Assembly (NCBI GenBank): GCA_937888775.1
Contig: CALAQT010000051.1
Coordinates: 1-21,883 of the forward strand
Origin: an uncultured Actinomycetes bacterium
GTDB taxonomy: Bacteria > Actinomycetota > Thermoleophilia > Solirubrobacterales > Solirubrobacteraceae
DNA: 21,883 nucleotides
Reading direction: 5' to 3'
Below, in pieces: positions 1 to 7,171 of the stretch. The notes under the pieces were generated by a model. That model saw nothing but the letters and a program-made list of their open reading frames with translations, was not told the DNA's origin and made no database searches. Both the position numbers and the translations under genes were made by a program. How positions within the stretch are numbered: the stretch's first letter is position 1; each line of letters begins with the position of its first letter.

Positions 1-1483
1 CGCGCGGGATCGGCTGCTTGGTCAGCAGCGCCGCCACGTTGAACAGCTCGGGCAGGGTGTCGGTCCGGATCACCCCGGCCTGATGGAACAGGGCGTCGAC
101 CGTCACATCGGACGCCGACAGCAGCGCACCGGTGTGCGATGAGGTCGCCCGCGCTCCGGCGGCCGAGCGGCCGCTCTTGACCGCGACGATCGGCAAGGTG
201 CGGGACACGCGGCGCGCAATCCGCGCAAACTTGCGCGGATTACCAAACGATTCCAGGTACAGCAGGGCGACGTCGGTATGCGGATCCTGCTCCCAGTACT
301 GGAGCAGGTCGTTGCCCGACAGATCGGACTTGTTGCCGACCGAGACGAACGAGGACAGGCCGACGCCCAGCCGTCTGGCGGCCTCGATGATCGCGATTCC
401 CAGCCCGCCGCTCTGCGACATGAAGCCGACCCTTCCAGGGATCGCCTTCGGAGGGGCGAAGGTCGCGTTGAGTCGCACGTCGGGGGCGGTGTTGAGCACG
501 CCGAGGCAGTTGGGCCCGACCATCCGCATCCCGGCATCACGGCAGACCTCTACCAGCTCTCGCTGGCGCTCGGCTCCCTCCCCACCGATCTCGCTGAAGC
601 CGGCCGAGATGACCAGTAGCGCACGCACACCGATCGAGGCGCAGTCCCGGGCGGCCTGCACCGCCTGCTCGGCGGGCACAACTACGACGGCGAGGTCAAC
701 CGCCCCAGGGATCTGGGTGACCGAGCGGTAGGCCGGTAGGGACTGGACCACGTCGGCACGGTCGTTGACCGCGTAGACGGGTCCGTTGAACTCGCCGGCG
801 ATCAGGTTGTGCAAGACCGCGCCGCCAATCGTAGCCCGGCGCCGCGAGGCGCCGATCACCGCCACCGACCGCGGCGAGAGGAAAGCCTGCACGGCGGCGA
901 CCGCGGCCGTGCTCTCGCGCTCCTCAAAGCGGGCCAGCGCATGCGGCGAGAGCGAGGTCGGCAGCTCGATCTCGATCGAATCACGCGTCGAGTGCAGGTC
1001 GATGGGAAAACCGCTCTCACGGAAGACCTCGATCATCCGGTGGTTGGCCGGCAGGACCTCCGCGCTGAAGGTGCTGATCCCGTGCTGTTCGGCGATCTCG
1101 GCCAGGTGGGCAAGCAGGATCGTCGAGATCCCGCGTCCCTGCCACGAGTCGTCGACCAAAAAGGCAACCTCGGCGCGCTCGGCATCGATCCGCACATAGG
1201 CCGCGTGGGCGATCACTCTCAGCGGCGCGCCGGTCTCGGCGATCAGCGCAAAACGATCGGCATAGTCGACGTCGAGCGACCACTTGGTCGCCCATTCAAG
1301 GTTGGCGGCGCCGAAGAAGCGAAATCCGATCGATTCCTGGGAGAGCCCCCCGAGAAAGGCCCTGATCGCGCTTTCGTCGTCGGCCCGGACGGGACGCACG
1401 CGCAGCGTCGAACCGTCACGCAGGACGATGTCCGCTTCCCGTTCACCGGGATAACCGAAGCTCGGGGCGGCCGCAGCGCTCAT
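1..1483 (-). CDS. PatA-type protein acyltransferase: N-terminal GNAT plus NDP-forming acyl-CoA synthetase-like domains (3' end outside window)
   Basis: Reading the minus strand from the ATG at 1483-1481 gives 494 codons with no stop up to the window edge, so the C-terminal part is missing. Residues about 20-175 form a GNAT acetyltransferase domain with the acetyl-CoA loop QGRGIS at 115-120. Residues about 199-330 are a CoA-binding Rossmann domain (SVAVIGAS at 206-213, GPNCLGV at 323-329). A succinyl-CoA-ligase-like domain follows, with MSQSGGLG at 355-362 and SSHTGAL at 448-454; H450 sits where ADP-forming acetyl-CoA synthetases carry the phosphohistidine. An ATP-grasp domain would be expected beyond the window. 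GNAT-first order is the arrangement known from Streptomyces PatA, the reverse of enterobacterial Pat. Family members acetylate lysines, for example in acyl-CoA synthetases; the target here is unknown. No clear SD precedes the ATG. It diverges from another GNAT gene. Confidence 0.9.
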   Translation of the reverse strand, partial: MSAAAAPSFGYPGEREADIVLRDGSTLRVRPVRADDESAIRAFLGGLSQESIGFRFFGAANLEWATKWSLDVDYADRFALIAETGAPLRVIAHAAYVRIDAERAEVAFLVDDSWQGRGISTILLAHLAEIAEQHGISTFSAEVLPANHRMIEVFRESGFPIDLHSTRDSIEIELPTSLSPHALARFEERESTAAVAAVQAFLSPRSVAVIGASRRRATIGGAVLHNLIAGEFNGPVYAVNDRADVVQSLPAYRSVTQIPGAVDLAVVVVPAEQAVQAARDCASIGVRALLVISAGFSEIGGEGAERQRELVEVCRDAGMRMVGPNCLGVLNTAPDVRLNATFAPPKAIPGRVGFMSQSGGLGIAIIEAARRLGVGLSSFVSVGNKSDLSGNDLLQYWEQDPHTDVALLYLESFGNPRKFARIARRVSRTLPIVAVKSGRSAAGARATSSHTGALLSASDVTVDALFHQAGVIRTDTLPELFNVAALLTKQPIPR

Positions 1484-1641
1484 CGACCACAGTATCGGGC
1501 TCGCCCGGAGGCTCGGTATCCGTAGTTCGTACGACTCGGCCGGCGTAAGTCCCGCACAAGGCCCGCACGGCGCGCGACCTGCGTTCTAAGTACCGACCGC
1601 CCCTCGTGCCAAGCGCGGATTTCAGACGCGGCCCAGAGCCC

Positions 1642-1647
1642 TAGGCT
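1642..1647 (+). promoter_or_regulatory. Candidate -10 element for a leaderless GNAT transcript
   Basis: TAGGCT ends 7 bases before the ATG at 1655, so a transcript starting 6-8 bases downstream would begin at or next to the start codon. No SD is visible upstream of that ATG, and leaderless mRNAs are common in actinobacteria. No convincing -35 is seen, so this is a weak call. Confidence 0.3.
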
Positions 1648-1654
1648 CACGGGC

Positions 1655-2251
1655 ATGACCGTCCGCGCCACCCCCCCAGCCGACACAGCGTCGCTGGAGA
1701 TCAGGCCGATCCGACCCGGGGACAAGGAGCCGCTCAACCGGGGCTTTGAGCAGCTCAGCGAGCGCTCACGCTACCGCCGCTTTCTGGCGCCGCACGGCCG
1801 CCTGTCATCAGCCGAGCTGCGCTACCTGACCGAGGTCGATCACCACGATCATGAGGCGCTGGTGGCCGTGGAGCCCGGCACGGGACGCGGCGTCGGCGTC
1901 GCGCGCTACATACGCTCCACCGAGGATCCCACGGCCGCCGAACTGGCGGTCGCGGTCATCGACGACTGGCAGGAGCAGGGTGTCGGAACCCGGCTGACCG
2001 CCGCGCTCGCCGACCGCGCGCGCCATGAGGGGATCAAGCGCTTCACCGCGCTGGTGCTGGCCGAGAACGAGCTGATGCTCAACCTGCTGGATGACTTGGG
2101 TCGCGTGCGCGTCGTGCACACAGAGAAGGGCACCGTTGAGCTGACGATCGATCTTCCTGAGCGCGGACTCGGACGCCTACCACAGCTGCTGCGGGCGATC
2201 GCGCGCGGAGACCTCCACGCGCTGGCCCGCGGTGGTCGGACAAGCGACTGA
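1655..2251 (+). CDS. GNAT family N-acetyltransferase
   Basis: A 198-residue protein that transfers an acetyl group from acetyl-CoA to an unknown amine. Strand beta-4 and the pyrophosphate-binding loop are recognisable around residues 95-120: AVIDDW, then QEQGVGT, which fits the Q/R-x-x-G-x-G/A signature, then a helix. Residues 15-60 resemble the N-terminal half of RimJ/RimI-type GNATs (IRPIRPGD, then RSRYRRFL). About 35 residues after the fold (LPERGLGRLPQLLRAIARG) form a basic, probably helical tail. The gene diverges from the GNAT/acyl-CoA synthetase gene, and the two GNAT domains share the same style of N-terminal region, so they may be related. The ATG was chosen because the homology begins shortly after it and a -10-like element lies just upstream. 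The substrate cannot be told from sequence. Confidence 0.87.
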   Translation: MTVRATPPADTASLEIRPIRPGDKEPLNRGFEQLSERSRYRRFLAPHGRLSSAELRYLTEVDHHDHEALVAVEPGTGRGVGVARYIRSTEDPTAAELAVAVIDDWQEQGVGTRLTAALADRARHEGIKRFTALVLAENELMLNLLDDLGRVRVVHTEKGTVELTIDLPERGLGRLPQLLRAIARGDLHALARGGRTSD

Positions 2252-2331
2252 TCCGGCCGCCGGCATCCGTGAGCGCGGACCAGCAATCCGCACAGCAGGA
2301 GCTGGGGCAGGATCGCCGCCGTGCGCGCAGG

Positions 2332-3528
2332 TCACGCGCGACGATCGCCGCGGTCACTGCCGGACGGGGTGAGGTAAGGCGCCAGGTAGTGGGCATCGAT
2401 CTTGTTCACGGGCGCCCAGGTCGGCGCTTCGGTGATCTGCGAGTTGAAGCCATGGCCCCCGGTGACCCGGGCGCTCAGATAGCGGGGCTTGTTGCCGGTC
2501 ATCAGCACCCCGCGGATCACCGGGTGAAATGGCGTCGGCGTCACCGGGGCGCCCGCCAGCGCCGCGATGGCGCGGGCGGCGGTATCGGCCTGCTGAGCCG
2601 CGGCGCCGCCGAACTTGATCACGAAATCGGTCGCGTCACCGGCGGCGTAGATGCGCTCCACCCCACGGACCTGGCAGTGCGGGTCGATCGGGATGAACCC
2701 GTTCAGGCCACCGGGGATCCCGCGCACCTGTGGTCCCACCAGCTCCGGCGCGGCCACGATCCGATCAACCTGGAGCTCGCGCGGCCGATGATCGGCGGAC
2801 CGGCGCTCCCGCGCCGACCCGGCCCGCGTGATCACAATCTGTCCGCTGCGGGGCACATCGCAGTCGGTGGCGGGAATCAACTCGACGCCGGCCTGGTCCA
2901 GCAGCGCCGAGACGCCCTGGCTGGCCCCGGCTCCAAAGATCTCCAGCGGAGTCTGCTCGGGCGTGAGCAGCGTAATGGCGAGCTCGACGTTCATCTCCGC
3001 CGCGCGCGCCGCGGTCATCAGGGCGAGCTCGTAGATCGGCAGCGGCCATGCGCGGCGGCCTGGCACGATGAACGCCAGGCTCTTCACATAGCCCTCCTCC
3101 ACGTCCTGGACCAGCCCGTGAAGCTGCTCATCCAGAGCCCGGTCGTCGATCGTGATCGCATGCTGAAACCGTGGTCGGACGTTCGCCCCCAGGCACAGGA
3201 TCAGCGCGTCGTAATACAGCGGGCGGCCTGACTGCATGTGCGCGGTCCGGGAGTTCCGGTCCACCCAGGCGAAGCTGTCCTTGACCAGGTCTATCCCGTG
3301 CTCCTCGGCGATTCGGTCAAGCCGGATCCGGGCTGCCTTGGCGTGCCCGAACGGCTCGCCGACGGTCATCGGCCGGTAGACGAGCTCATCGTTGGGGGCC
3401 ACCAGCGTGATGTCCACCCGGTCACCGGCGAGATCGCGCAGCGCCAGCGCGGCCTCGGCGCCGGCGACACCGCCGCCGGCGATCACCACAGCGAACGCGG
3501 CCGATGAAGGCGTGTCGTCGCTGGTCAC
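2332..3528 (-). CDS. FAD-dependent pyridine nucleotide-disulfide oxidoreductase family protein, SQR/NDH-2-like (copy A)
   Basis: About 398 residues. The N-terminal dinucleotide-binding motif GGGVAG in VVIAGGGVAGAEAAL binds the FAD ADP moiety, and the second FAD motif IYAAGDATDF lies near residue 295. Layout and the VYRPMTVGEPF and WPLPIYELAL segments resemble sulfide:quinone reductase and type II NADH dehydrogenase proteins, which pass electrons to the quinone pool at the membrane surface. The three cysteines present (in ILCLGAN, TDCDVP and PHCQVR) are not placed like the SQR catalytic pair, and no clear second GxGxxG for NADH is seen, so the electron donor is uncertain. It is a close paralogue of the gene at 10263-11393, with an extra arginine-rich stretch of about 14 residues (AGSARERRSADHRP). 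The GTG at 3528 is preferred; an in-frame TTG at 3534 is the alternative. Confidence 0.85.
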   Translation of the reverse strand: MTSDDTPSSAAFAVVIAGGGVAGAEAALALRDLAGDRVDITLVAPNDELVYRPMTVGEPFGHAKAARIRLDRIAEEHGIDLVKDSFAWVDRNSRTAHMQSGRPLYYDALILCLGANVRPRFQHAITIDDRALDEQLHGLVQDVEEGYVKSLAFIVPGRRAWPLPIYELALMTAARAAEMNVELAITLLTPEQTPLEIFGAGASQGVSALLDQAGVELIPATDCDVPRSGQIVITRAGSARERRSADHRPRELQVDRIVAAPELVGPQVRGIPGGLNGFIPIDPHCQVRGVERIYAAGDATDFVIKFGGAAAQQADTAARAIAALAGAPVTPTPFHPVIRGVLMTGNKPRYLSARVTGGHGFNSQITEAPTWAPVNKIDAHYLAPYLTPSGSDRGDRRA

Positions 3529-3611
3529 GGCCAAGCGTCCGCCAAAAGCCGCGATAGTGATGCTCGATTAACCATGACACCAACGCTAGGGTCGCCTTTC
3601 TGCCGCGCCAT

Positions 3612-3630
3612 CCGCAGCGTTCCGCTGCGG
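3612..3630. repeat. Perfect 8-bp inverted repeat with 3-nt loop
   Basis: CCGCAGCG-TTC-CGCTGCGG lies between the divergent flavoprotein (start 3528) and kinase (start 3754) genes. It could be an operator or a hairpin in a leader transcript. No T-tract follows on either strand, so a terminator is unlikely. Confidence 0.5.
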
Positions 3631-3687
3631 CGACGTGGCCTTCTACGGATGCGATCGGCTCGATCGCCGGATCCGCGACCGGTAGCG

Positions 3688-3716
3688 TTGAAGTTAGGCC
3701 CACGACTAAATTACTG
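3688..3716 (+). promoter_or_regulatory. Candidate promoter of the kinase gene, with an inverted repeat in the spacer
   Basis: TTGAAG (3688-3693), a 17-base spacer and TTACTG (3711-3716) lie in the only AT-richer stretch before the ATG at 3754. The spacer contains TTAG-N8-CTAA (3694-3709), which could bind a regulator. Both hexamers are only partial matches to consensus. Confidence 0.3.
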
Positions 3717-3753
3717 ACGGCTTGTCCTGCCACTGATTTCGTCGCGAGCCCTA

Positions 3754-5343
3754 ATGCCACCGAGTCCACGTCCCCAGATCTCCGCTGCCGATCCGGATCA
3801 GGTCCGCGCCGCCGTTGCCCGGATCTCCGCGGACGCCGCCGGCGAGCCCGGCGTGGACGTGCTCGAGACGCACATCTCCTACGTCTTCCTGACCCCCTCA
3901 CGGGCCTACAAGCTGAAGAAGCCGCTGATACTGCCGTTCCTGGATTACGGCACGCCGCAACGCCGGCGGGCCCTGTGCTCAGAGGAGATCCGTCTAAACC
4001 AGCGCCTGGCCGGCGACCTTTACATCGGCGTGCTGGCGCTGATCCAGCGGCCGGACGGGCTGGAGCTCGCCGACGAGGACCAACCTGACGCGATCGACTA
4101 CGTGGTCGAGATGCGCCGCTATGACGAGCGTCAAACGCTGGCGGCGACGCTGGAGCGGGGCGAGCTCACCGACGGCGAGATCCGTGAGCTGGCCCGTGAG
4201 CTGGCCGGCTTTCACGCCCGCTGCCCCCCGGGCGACGACAGCCTCCGCCACGACGCCCAGGGCGTGGGGCGAGAGGTGCGACGCAACGTCGACGAGCTGC
4301 TGGGGATGGCCGGCTCACGGGCTCAGCGCCAGCGGATCCGCGCCCTGGACCGGACGATGAGCGCGTTGGTCGGCGCGCGCGAGGCGATGTTCGACGCTCG
4401 CTGTGCCGATGGCCGGACCAGGGAATGCCATGGCGACCTCCGTGCCGAGCACGTGGTGCTGGGGTCGCCGGTCAGGGTCGTCGACTGCGTCGAGTTCGAT
4501 CTGGGCCTGCGCACGCTCGACGTCGCCGACGACCTGGCGTTCCTGGTCATGGACCTGACCCGGCTGGGCGGCGAGCGCTACGCCCGCGAGCTCATCACCG
4601 CCTACCGGCAAGCCGGCGGTGACTGCGGCGACGACAAGCTGCTGGCGTTCTTTGCCGTGCACCGCGCGCTGGTGCGAGCCAAGGTGATGCTGGTGCGGGC
4701 CGGACAACAGCCTCCGGAGAGTCCGGCGCGCGAGCAGGCGAGGACTGAGGCGCAGAACCTGCTGGCGCTGGCCGAACGGTTCGCATGGCGCACGCGGATG
4801 CCGCTGGCGATCGTCATCTGCGGTGTGCCGGCCAGTGGAAAATCGCATCTCGCCGACGCGCTTGCCGCCGTGTCGGAGCTGGGCTGGCTGCGCTCGGACC
4901 GTGTGCGTAAGGATCTGGCCGGCATCGGTCCCGGGCAGCGCGGGTCGCCCGAGCACTACGGCGAGAGGTTCAACCGGGCCACCTACGCCGAGCTCGGGCG
5001 CCTGGCCGCCAACCAGATCGCCAGCCGCAGCGCCACGATCGTCGATGCGACGTTTCGCCACCGCGCCGACCGCGATGCGTTCCGGGCATCGTTTGCCGGA
5101 GCGGCGCCACTGCTGTTCGTGCAATGCGTGTGCCCGGTCAGCGTCCTGGCGCACCGCGCCGCCGCGCGCCAGCGCGATCGCGCCGGCATCTCGGATGCAT
5201 CGCCGGAGGTGGTGATGTCAGAGCGCGATCGGTTTGAGCCGCTGGACGAAGTGCCGGCCGCTGATCACCTTGTGCTGCGCAGCGACCTCGATCCAGACGC
5301 GATGCTGGCGCAGCTGAGCGCGACACTGGACCTGCGGGCCTAA
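3754..5343 (+). CDS. Bifunctional aminoglycoside-phosphotransferase-fold / AAA (zeta-toxin-like) kinase, Rv2004c type
   Basis: A 529-residue fusion. The N-terminal ~340 residues have the phosphotransferase fold, with an early YKLKKPL segment (the lysine-containing strand) and the catalytic loop HGDLRAEHV at 226-234, followed by VVDCVEFD, which supplies the metal-binding acidic residue. The C-terminal ~185 residues are a P-loop kinase with Walker A GVPASGKS at 357-364, then LRSDRVRKDLAG, like zeta-toxin and gluconate-kinase-like ATPases. The same fusion (COG2187 plus COG0645) is found in M. tuberculosis Rv2004c, a DosR-regulon protein of unknown substrate. It should be cytosolic, since no signal or membrane segments are seen. 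The gene stands alone; a uspA relic lies just downstream on the other strand, recalling the adjacency of Rv2004c and the Usp gene Rv2005c. The domain call is firm; the physiological substrate is unknown. Confidence 0.88.
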   Translation: MPPSPRPQISAADPDQVRAAVARISADAAGEPGVDVLETHISYVFLTPSRAYKLKKPLILPFLDYGTPQRRRALCSEEIRLNQRLAGDLYIGVLALIQRPDGLELADEDQPDAIDYVVEMRRYDERQTLAATLERGELTDGEIRELARELAGFHARCPPGDDSLRHDAQGVGREVRRNVDELLGMAGSRAQRQRIRALDRTMSALVGAREAMFDARCADGRTRECHGDLRAEHVVLGSPVRVVDCVEFDLGLRTLDVADDLAFLVMDLTRLGGERYARELITAYRQAGGDCGDDKLLAFFAVHRALVRAKVMLVRAGQQPPESPAREQARTEAQNLLALAERFAWRTRMPLAIVICGVPASGKSHLADALAAVSELGWLRSDRVRKDLAGIGPGQRGSPEHYGERFNRATYAELGRLAANQIASRSATIVDATFRHRADRDAFRASFAGAAPLLFVQCVCPVSVLAHRAAARQRDRAGISDASPEVVMSERDRFEPLDEVPAADHLVLRSDLDPDAMLAQLSATLDLRA

Positions 5344-5353
5344 ACGTACCCGT

Positions 5354-5496
5354 CTACCTGGCTGAGGCGTCGCGCGCGCGGGGCACGACCAGCGTCGGGC
5401 AGGGGCGTCGTGCAGGAGCGCTTCGCCCGTGCCGCCGAGCAGCAGGCGGGCCACCGGACTGAGTTCGAGCTCCAGGATCGGGGGTGGTTGCGGTGC
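5354..5496 (-). pseudogene. Truncated, frameshifted uspA relic (C-terminal part only)
   Basis: The minus strand reads SPVARLLLGGTGEALLHDAP and then, after a one-base shift at about 5403-5406, CPTLVVPRARDASAR and a TAG at 5356-5354. Together these make the typical C-terminus of a UspA protein (the GGT part of the ATP loop, then LL-x-x-APCP-x-LVV). Upstream in the same frame only about 12 unrelated residues occur before a TGA at 5499-5497. The first two glycines of the G2xG9xG(S/T) loop and the whole N-terminal two thirds are missing. It lies tail-to-tail with the kinase gene. A single-base sequencing error could explain the shift but not the missing N-terminus. Confidence 0.7.
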
Positions 5497-5517
5497 TCAT
5501 ATGCCTGAGACTAAGCT

Positions 5518-5527
5518 CGGTGTCACC
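5518..5527. promoter_or_regulatory. CGGTGTCACC motif upstream of uspA
   Basis: The palindromic core GGTG-T-CACC lies 82 bases before the preferred start of the uspA gene at 5610. The same 10-mer occurs at 9630-9639 before another uspA and at 14455-14464 before cydD. This is a candidate operator; function is inferred only from repetition and position. Confidence 0.35.
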
Positions 5528-5609
5528 ACACCCGTAACCGTAGCCGTCCGCCGGCGGTGCGGTGAAACGTGCGGATGCCCTCGGATCGCAGAATCGCTGG
5601 ACTCAGAGT

Positions 5610-6116
5610 GTGAATCGCCCCGAATCAGAACATCCCGTGCTGGTGTGCTTTGACGGCTCGCCCGACGCCGAGCACGCGATCGCCTACGCGGCGGGACTGC
5701 TCGGACCCTGCCCTGCGGTCGTGCTGACCGTGTGGGAGCCGCTGCCGGCCTGGGAGCCCTATGACCCGGGGGCCCTGATCAGCGCGGGCATCGCCACGGC
5801 CGGGGCCAGGACATTCGGGCTGGAGGAGATCGCGATTGATGTGGCGCGGGAGACGCTTGACCATGGGGTTGCGCTTGCGCAGGCGGCCGGCTTCGATGCC
5901 CGCGGACGCCTGGCCCACGGCAAGACCTGGCGGGCGATCTGCGAAACCGCCGACGAGCTTGGCGCGGATCCGATCGTCGTTGGAGCGCGCGGGCACTCCC
6001 GAATCGAGTCGGTCCTGCTCGGCAGCGTCTCGTTGGCGGTCGCCACGCACGCTGCGCGCCCGGTCCTGGTGGTTCGCCCCGACCGCGAGCATGAAGACGG
6101 TGGCAATGATCGGTGA
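5610..6116 (+). CDS. Universal stress protein, UspA family (copy 1)
   Basis: About 168 residues of UspA fold. The N-terminal strand VLVCFDGSPDAEHAI carries the conserved Asp-Gly-Ser, and the C-terminal ATP loop GARGHSRIESVLLGS fits G2xG9xG(S/T), so an ATP-binding Usp is expected. PVLVVRP ends the fold and is followed by a short acidic tail. UspA proteins are cytosolic dimers linked to growth arrest, hypoxia and stress survival, and the ATP-binding class is thought to sense adenine nucleotides. The GTG at 5610 (MNRPESEHPV) is preferred because the fold begins right after it; an in-frame GTG at 5562 would add 16 residues with no family likeness. The stop lies within 7 bases of the deacetylase start, or overlaps its alternative start, so the two are probably cotranslated. 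It is related to copy 3 (17936-18433), sharing LTVWEP after the second strand. Confidence 0.87.
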   Translation: MNRPESEHPVLVCFDGSPDAEHAIAYAAGLLGPCPAVVLTVWEPLPAWEPYDPGALISAGIATAGARTFGLEEIAIDVARETLDHGVALAQAAGFDARGRLAHGKTWRAICETADELGADPIVVGARGHSRIESVLLGSVSLAVATHAARPVLVVRPDREHEDGGNDR

Positions 6117-6123
6117 TCACCCG

Positions 6124-7137
6124 ATGCTCTACATCCACCATCCAGCTTCACTGGAGCACGACCCCAGCGCGATCTCGCCCGAGCACCCCGACAATCCGCT
6201 GCGCGTCAGGCGAATTGAGGCGGCGATGGCTTCGGCGGGATGGCTCGGCTGCGAGCTCATGCAGGCGCCCGCGGCGTCGCCGGCCGAGCTCGGCCTCGTT
6301 CACACCCGCGGGCACGTCGACTCGATCCGGACGCTGTGCGAATCGGGAGGCGGGCAAATCGACAGCGACACCTACGTCGGTGAGGCGTCCTACCGTGCCG
6401 CGCTACACGCTGCCGGCGGCGCGTGCGCGATGGTTCGCGCGCTTGTCTCCGGCGAGGCCGAGAGCGCGTTCTGCGGGGTTCGCCCCGCGGGTCATCACGC
6501 CGGCCGGGAGCATGCGATGGGCTTTTGCCTGTTCAACAACGTGGCGATCGGCGCCGAACTGGCGATCCAGCAGCTGGGCCTGGCACGGGTGCTGATCCTC
6601 GACTGGGATGTTCACCACGGCAACGGCACCGCGGACATCTTTCGCTACCGCGACGACGTGCTGTTCGCCAGCATCCACCAGTCCGGGCTATACCCCGGCA
6701 CCGGCGCGCTTTCGGACGTCGGCTCCGGCCGGGGATCCGGGTTCACAATCAATGTGCCGGTGCCGGCGGGAACCGACGAGGAGGTCTGGATCTCGGTGCT
6801 CGAGCACGTGATAGTCCCGGTCGGGCTCGAGTTCCGGCCCGAGCTGGTCCTGATCTCGGCCGGCTTTGACGCCCACCGCGCCGATCCGCTGGGCAGCTGC
6901 CGGCTGGAGGCGTCTTCGTTCGCTCAGCTCGCCGGTCACGTGCGTGAAATGGCCGACGAGGTGGGCGCGCCAGTCGGCGCCGTGCTCGAGGGGGGCTATG
7001 ACCCCGACGCACTGGCGGAGTCGGTGCTGGCCACCGTATCGGCGCTGAGCGGCAAGGTTCCGGCCGACTCGATCGCCCCTGATCCGATCCACACCGCCCG
7101 GGTGGCTGCCCACGTCGGCCATTACTGGACGCTGTAG
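6124..7137 (+). CDS. Histone deacetylase family zinc amidohydrolase (acetyl-lysine or acetylpolyamine deacetylase)
   Basis: A 337-residue, full-length arginase/HDAC-fold enzyme. The charge-relay histidines are H124-H125 (RPAGHHAG), zinc ligands are D162 and H164 (DWDVHHGNGT) and D249 (GFDAHRADP), and the transition-state tyrosine is Y292 (EGGYD). All catalytic residues are present, so it should hydrolyse acetylated amines; bacterial relatives include AcuC and acetylpolyamine amidohydrolases. It follows uspA directly. The ATG at 6124 has a GGTGATC pairing with the anti-SD at 6112-6118, inside the end of uspA, and family proteins begin with this MLYIHHP-type strand. The in-frame ATG at 6106 (overlapping uspA by 11 bases) is an alternative. 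With two GNAT genes nearby it may take part in reversible lysine acetylation, which is inference. Confidence 0.92.
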   Translation: MLYIHHPASLEHDPSAISPEHPDNPLRVRRIEAAMASAGWLGCELMQAPAASPAELGLVHTRGHVDSIRTLCESGGGQIDSDTYVGEASYRAALHAAGGACAMVRALVSGEAESAFCGVRPAGHHAGREHAMGFCLFNNVAIGAELAIQQLGLARVLILDWDVHHGNGTADIFRYRDDVLFASIHQSGLYPGTGALSDVGSGRGSGFTINVPVPAGTDEEVWISVLEHVIVPVGLEFRPELVLISAGFDAHRADPLGSCRLEASSFAQLAGHVREMADEVGAPVGAVLEGGYDPDALAESVLATVSALSGKVPADSIAPDPIHTARVAAHVGHYWTL

Positions 7138-7171
7138 CCGCCCGCACGGCCGTTGGCGCTCTTTGGGGTGG

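Noticed and set aside
809..1525. Open frame of 238 codons on the plus strand
   Set aside because: Antisense to the PatA-type gene, whose minus-strand reading shows GNAT and CoA-binding motifs in order.
2269..3231. Open frame of 320 codons on the plus strand
   Set aside because: It runs antisense through flavoprotein copy A; the translation is Arg/His/Gly-rich with no recognisable motif. High GC leaves long open antisense frames.
5836..6105. Upstream extension of the deacetylase to 5836
   Set aside because: The added residues are an out-of-frame reading of uspA copy 1; the deacetylase fold begins at about 6124.
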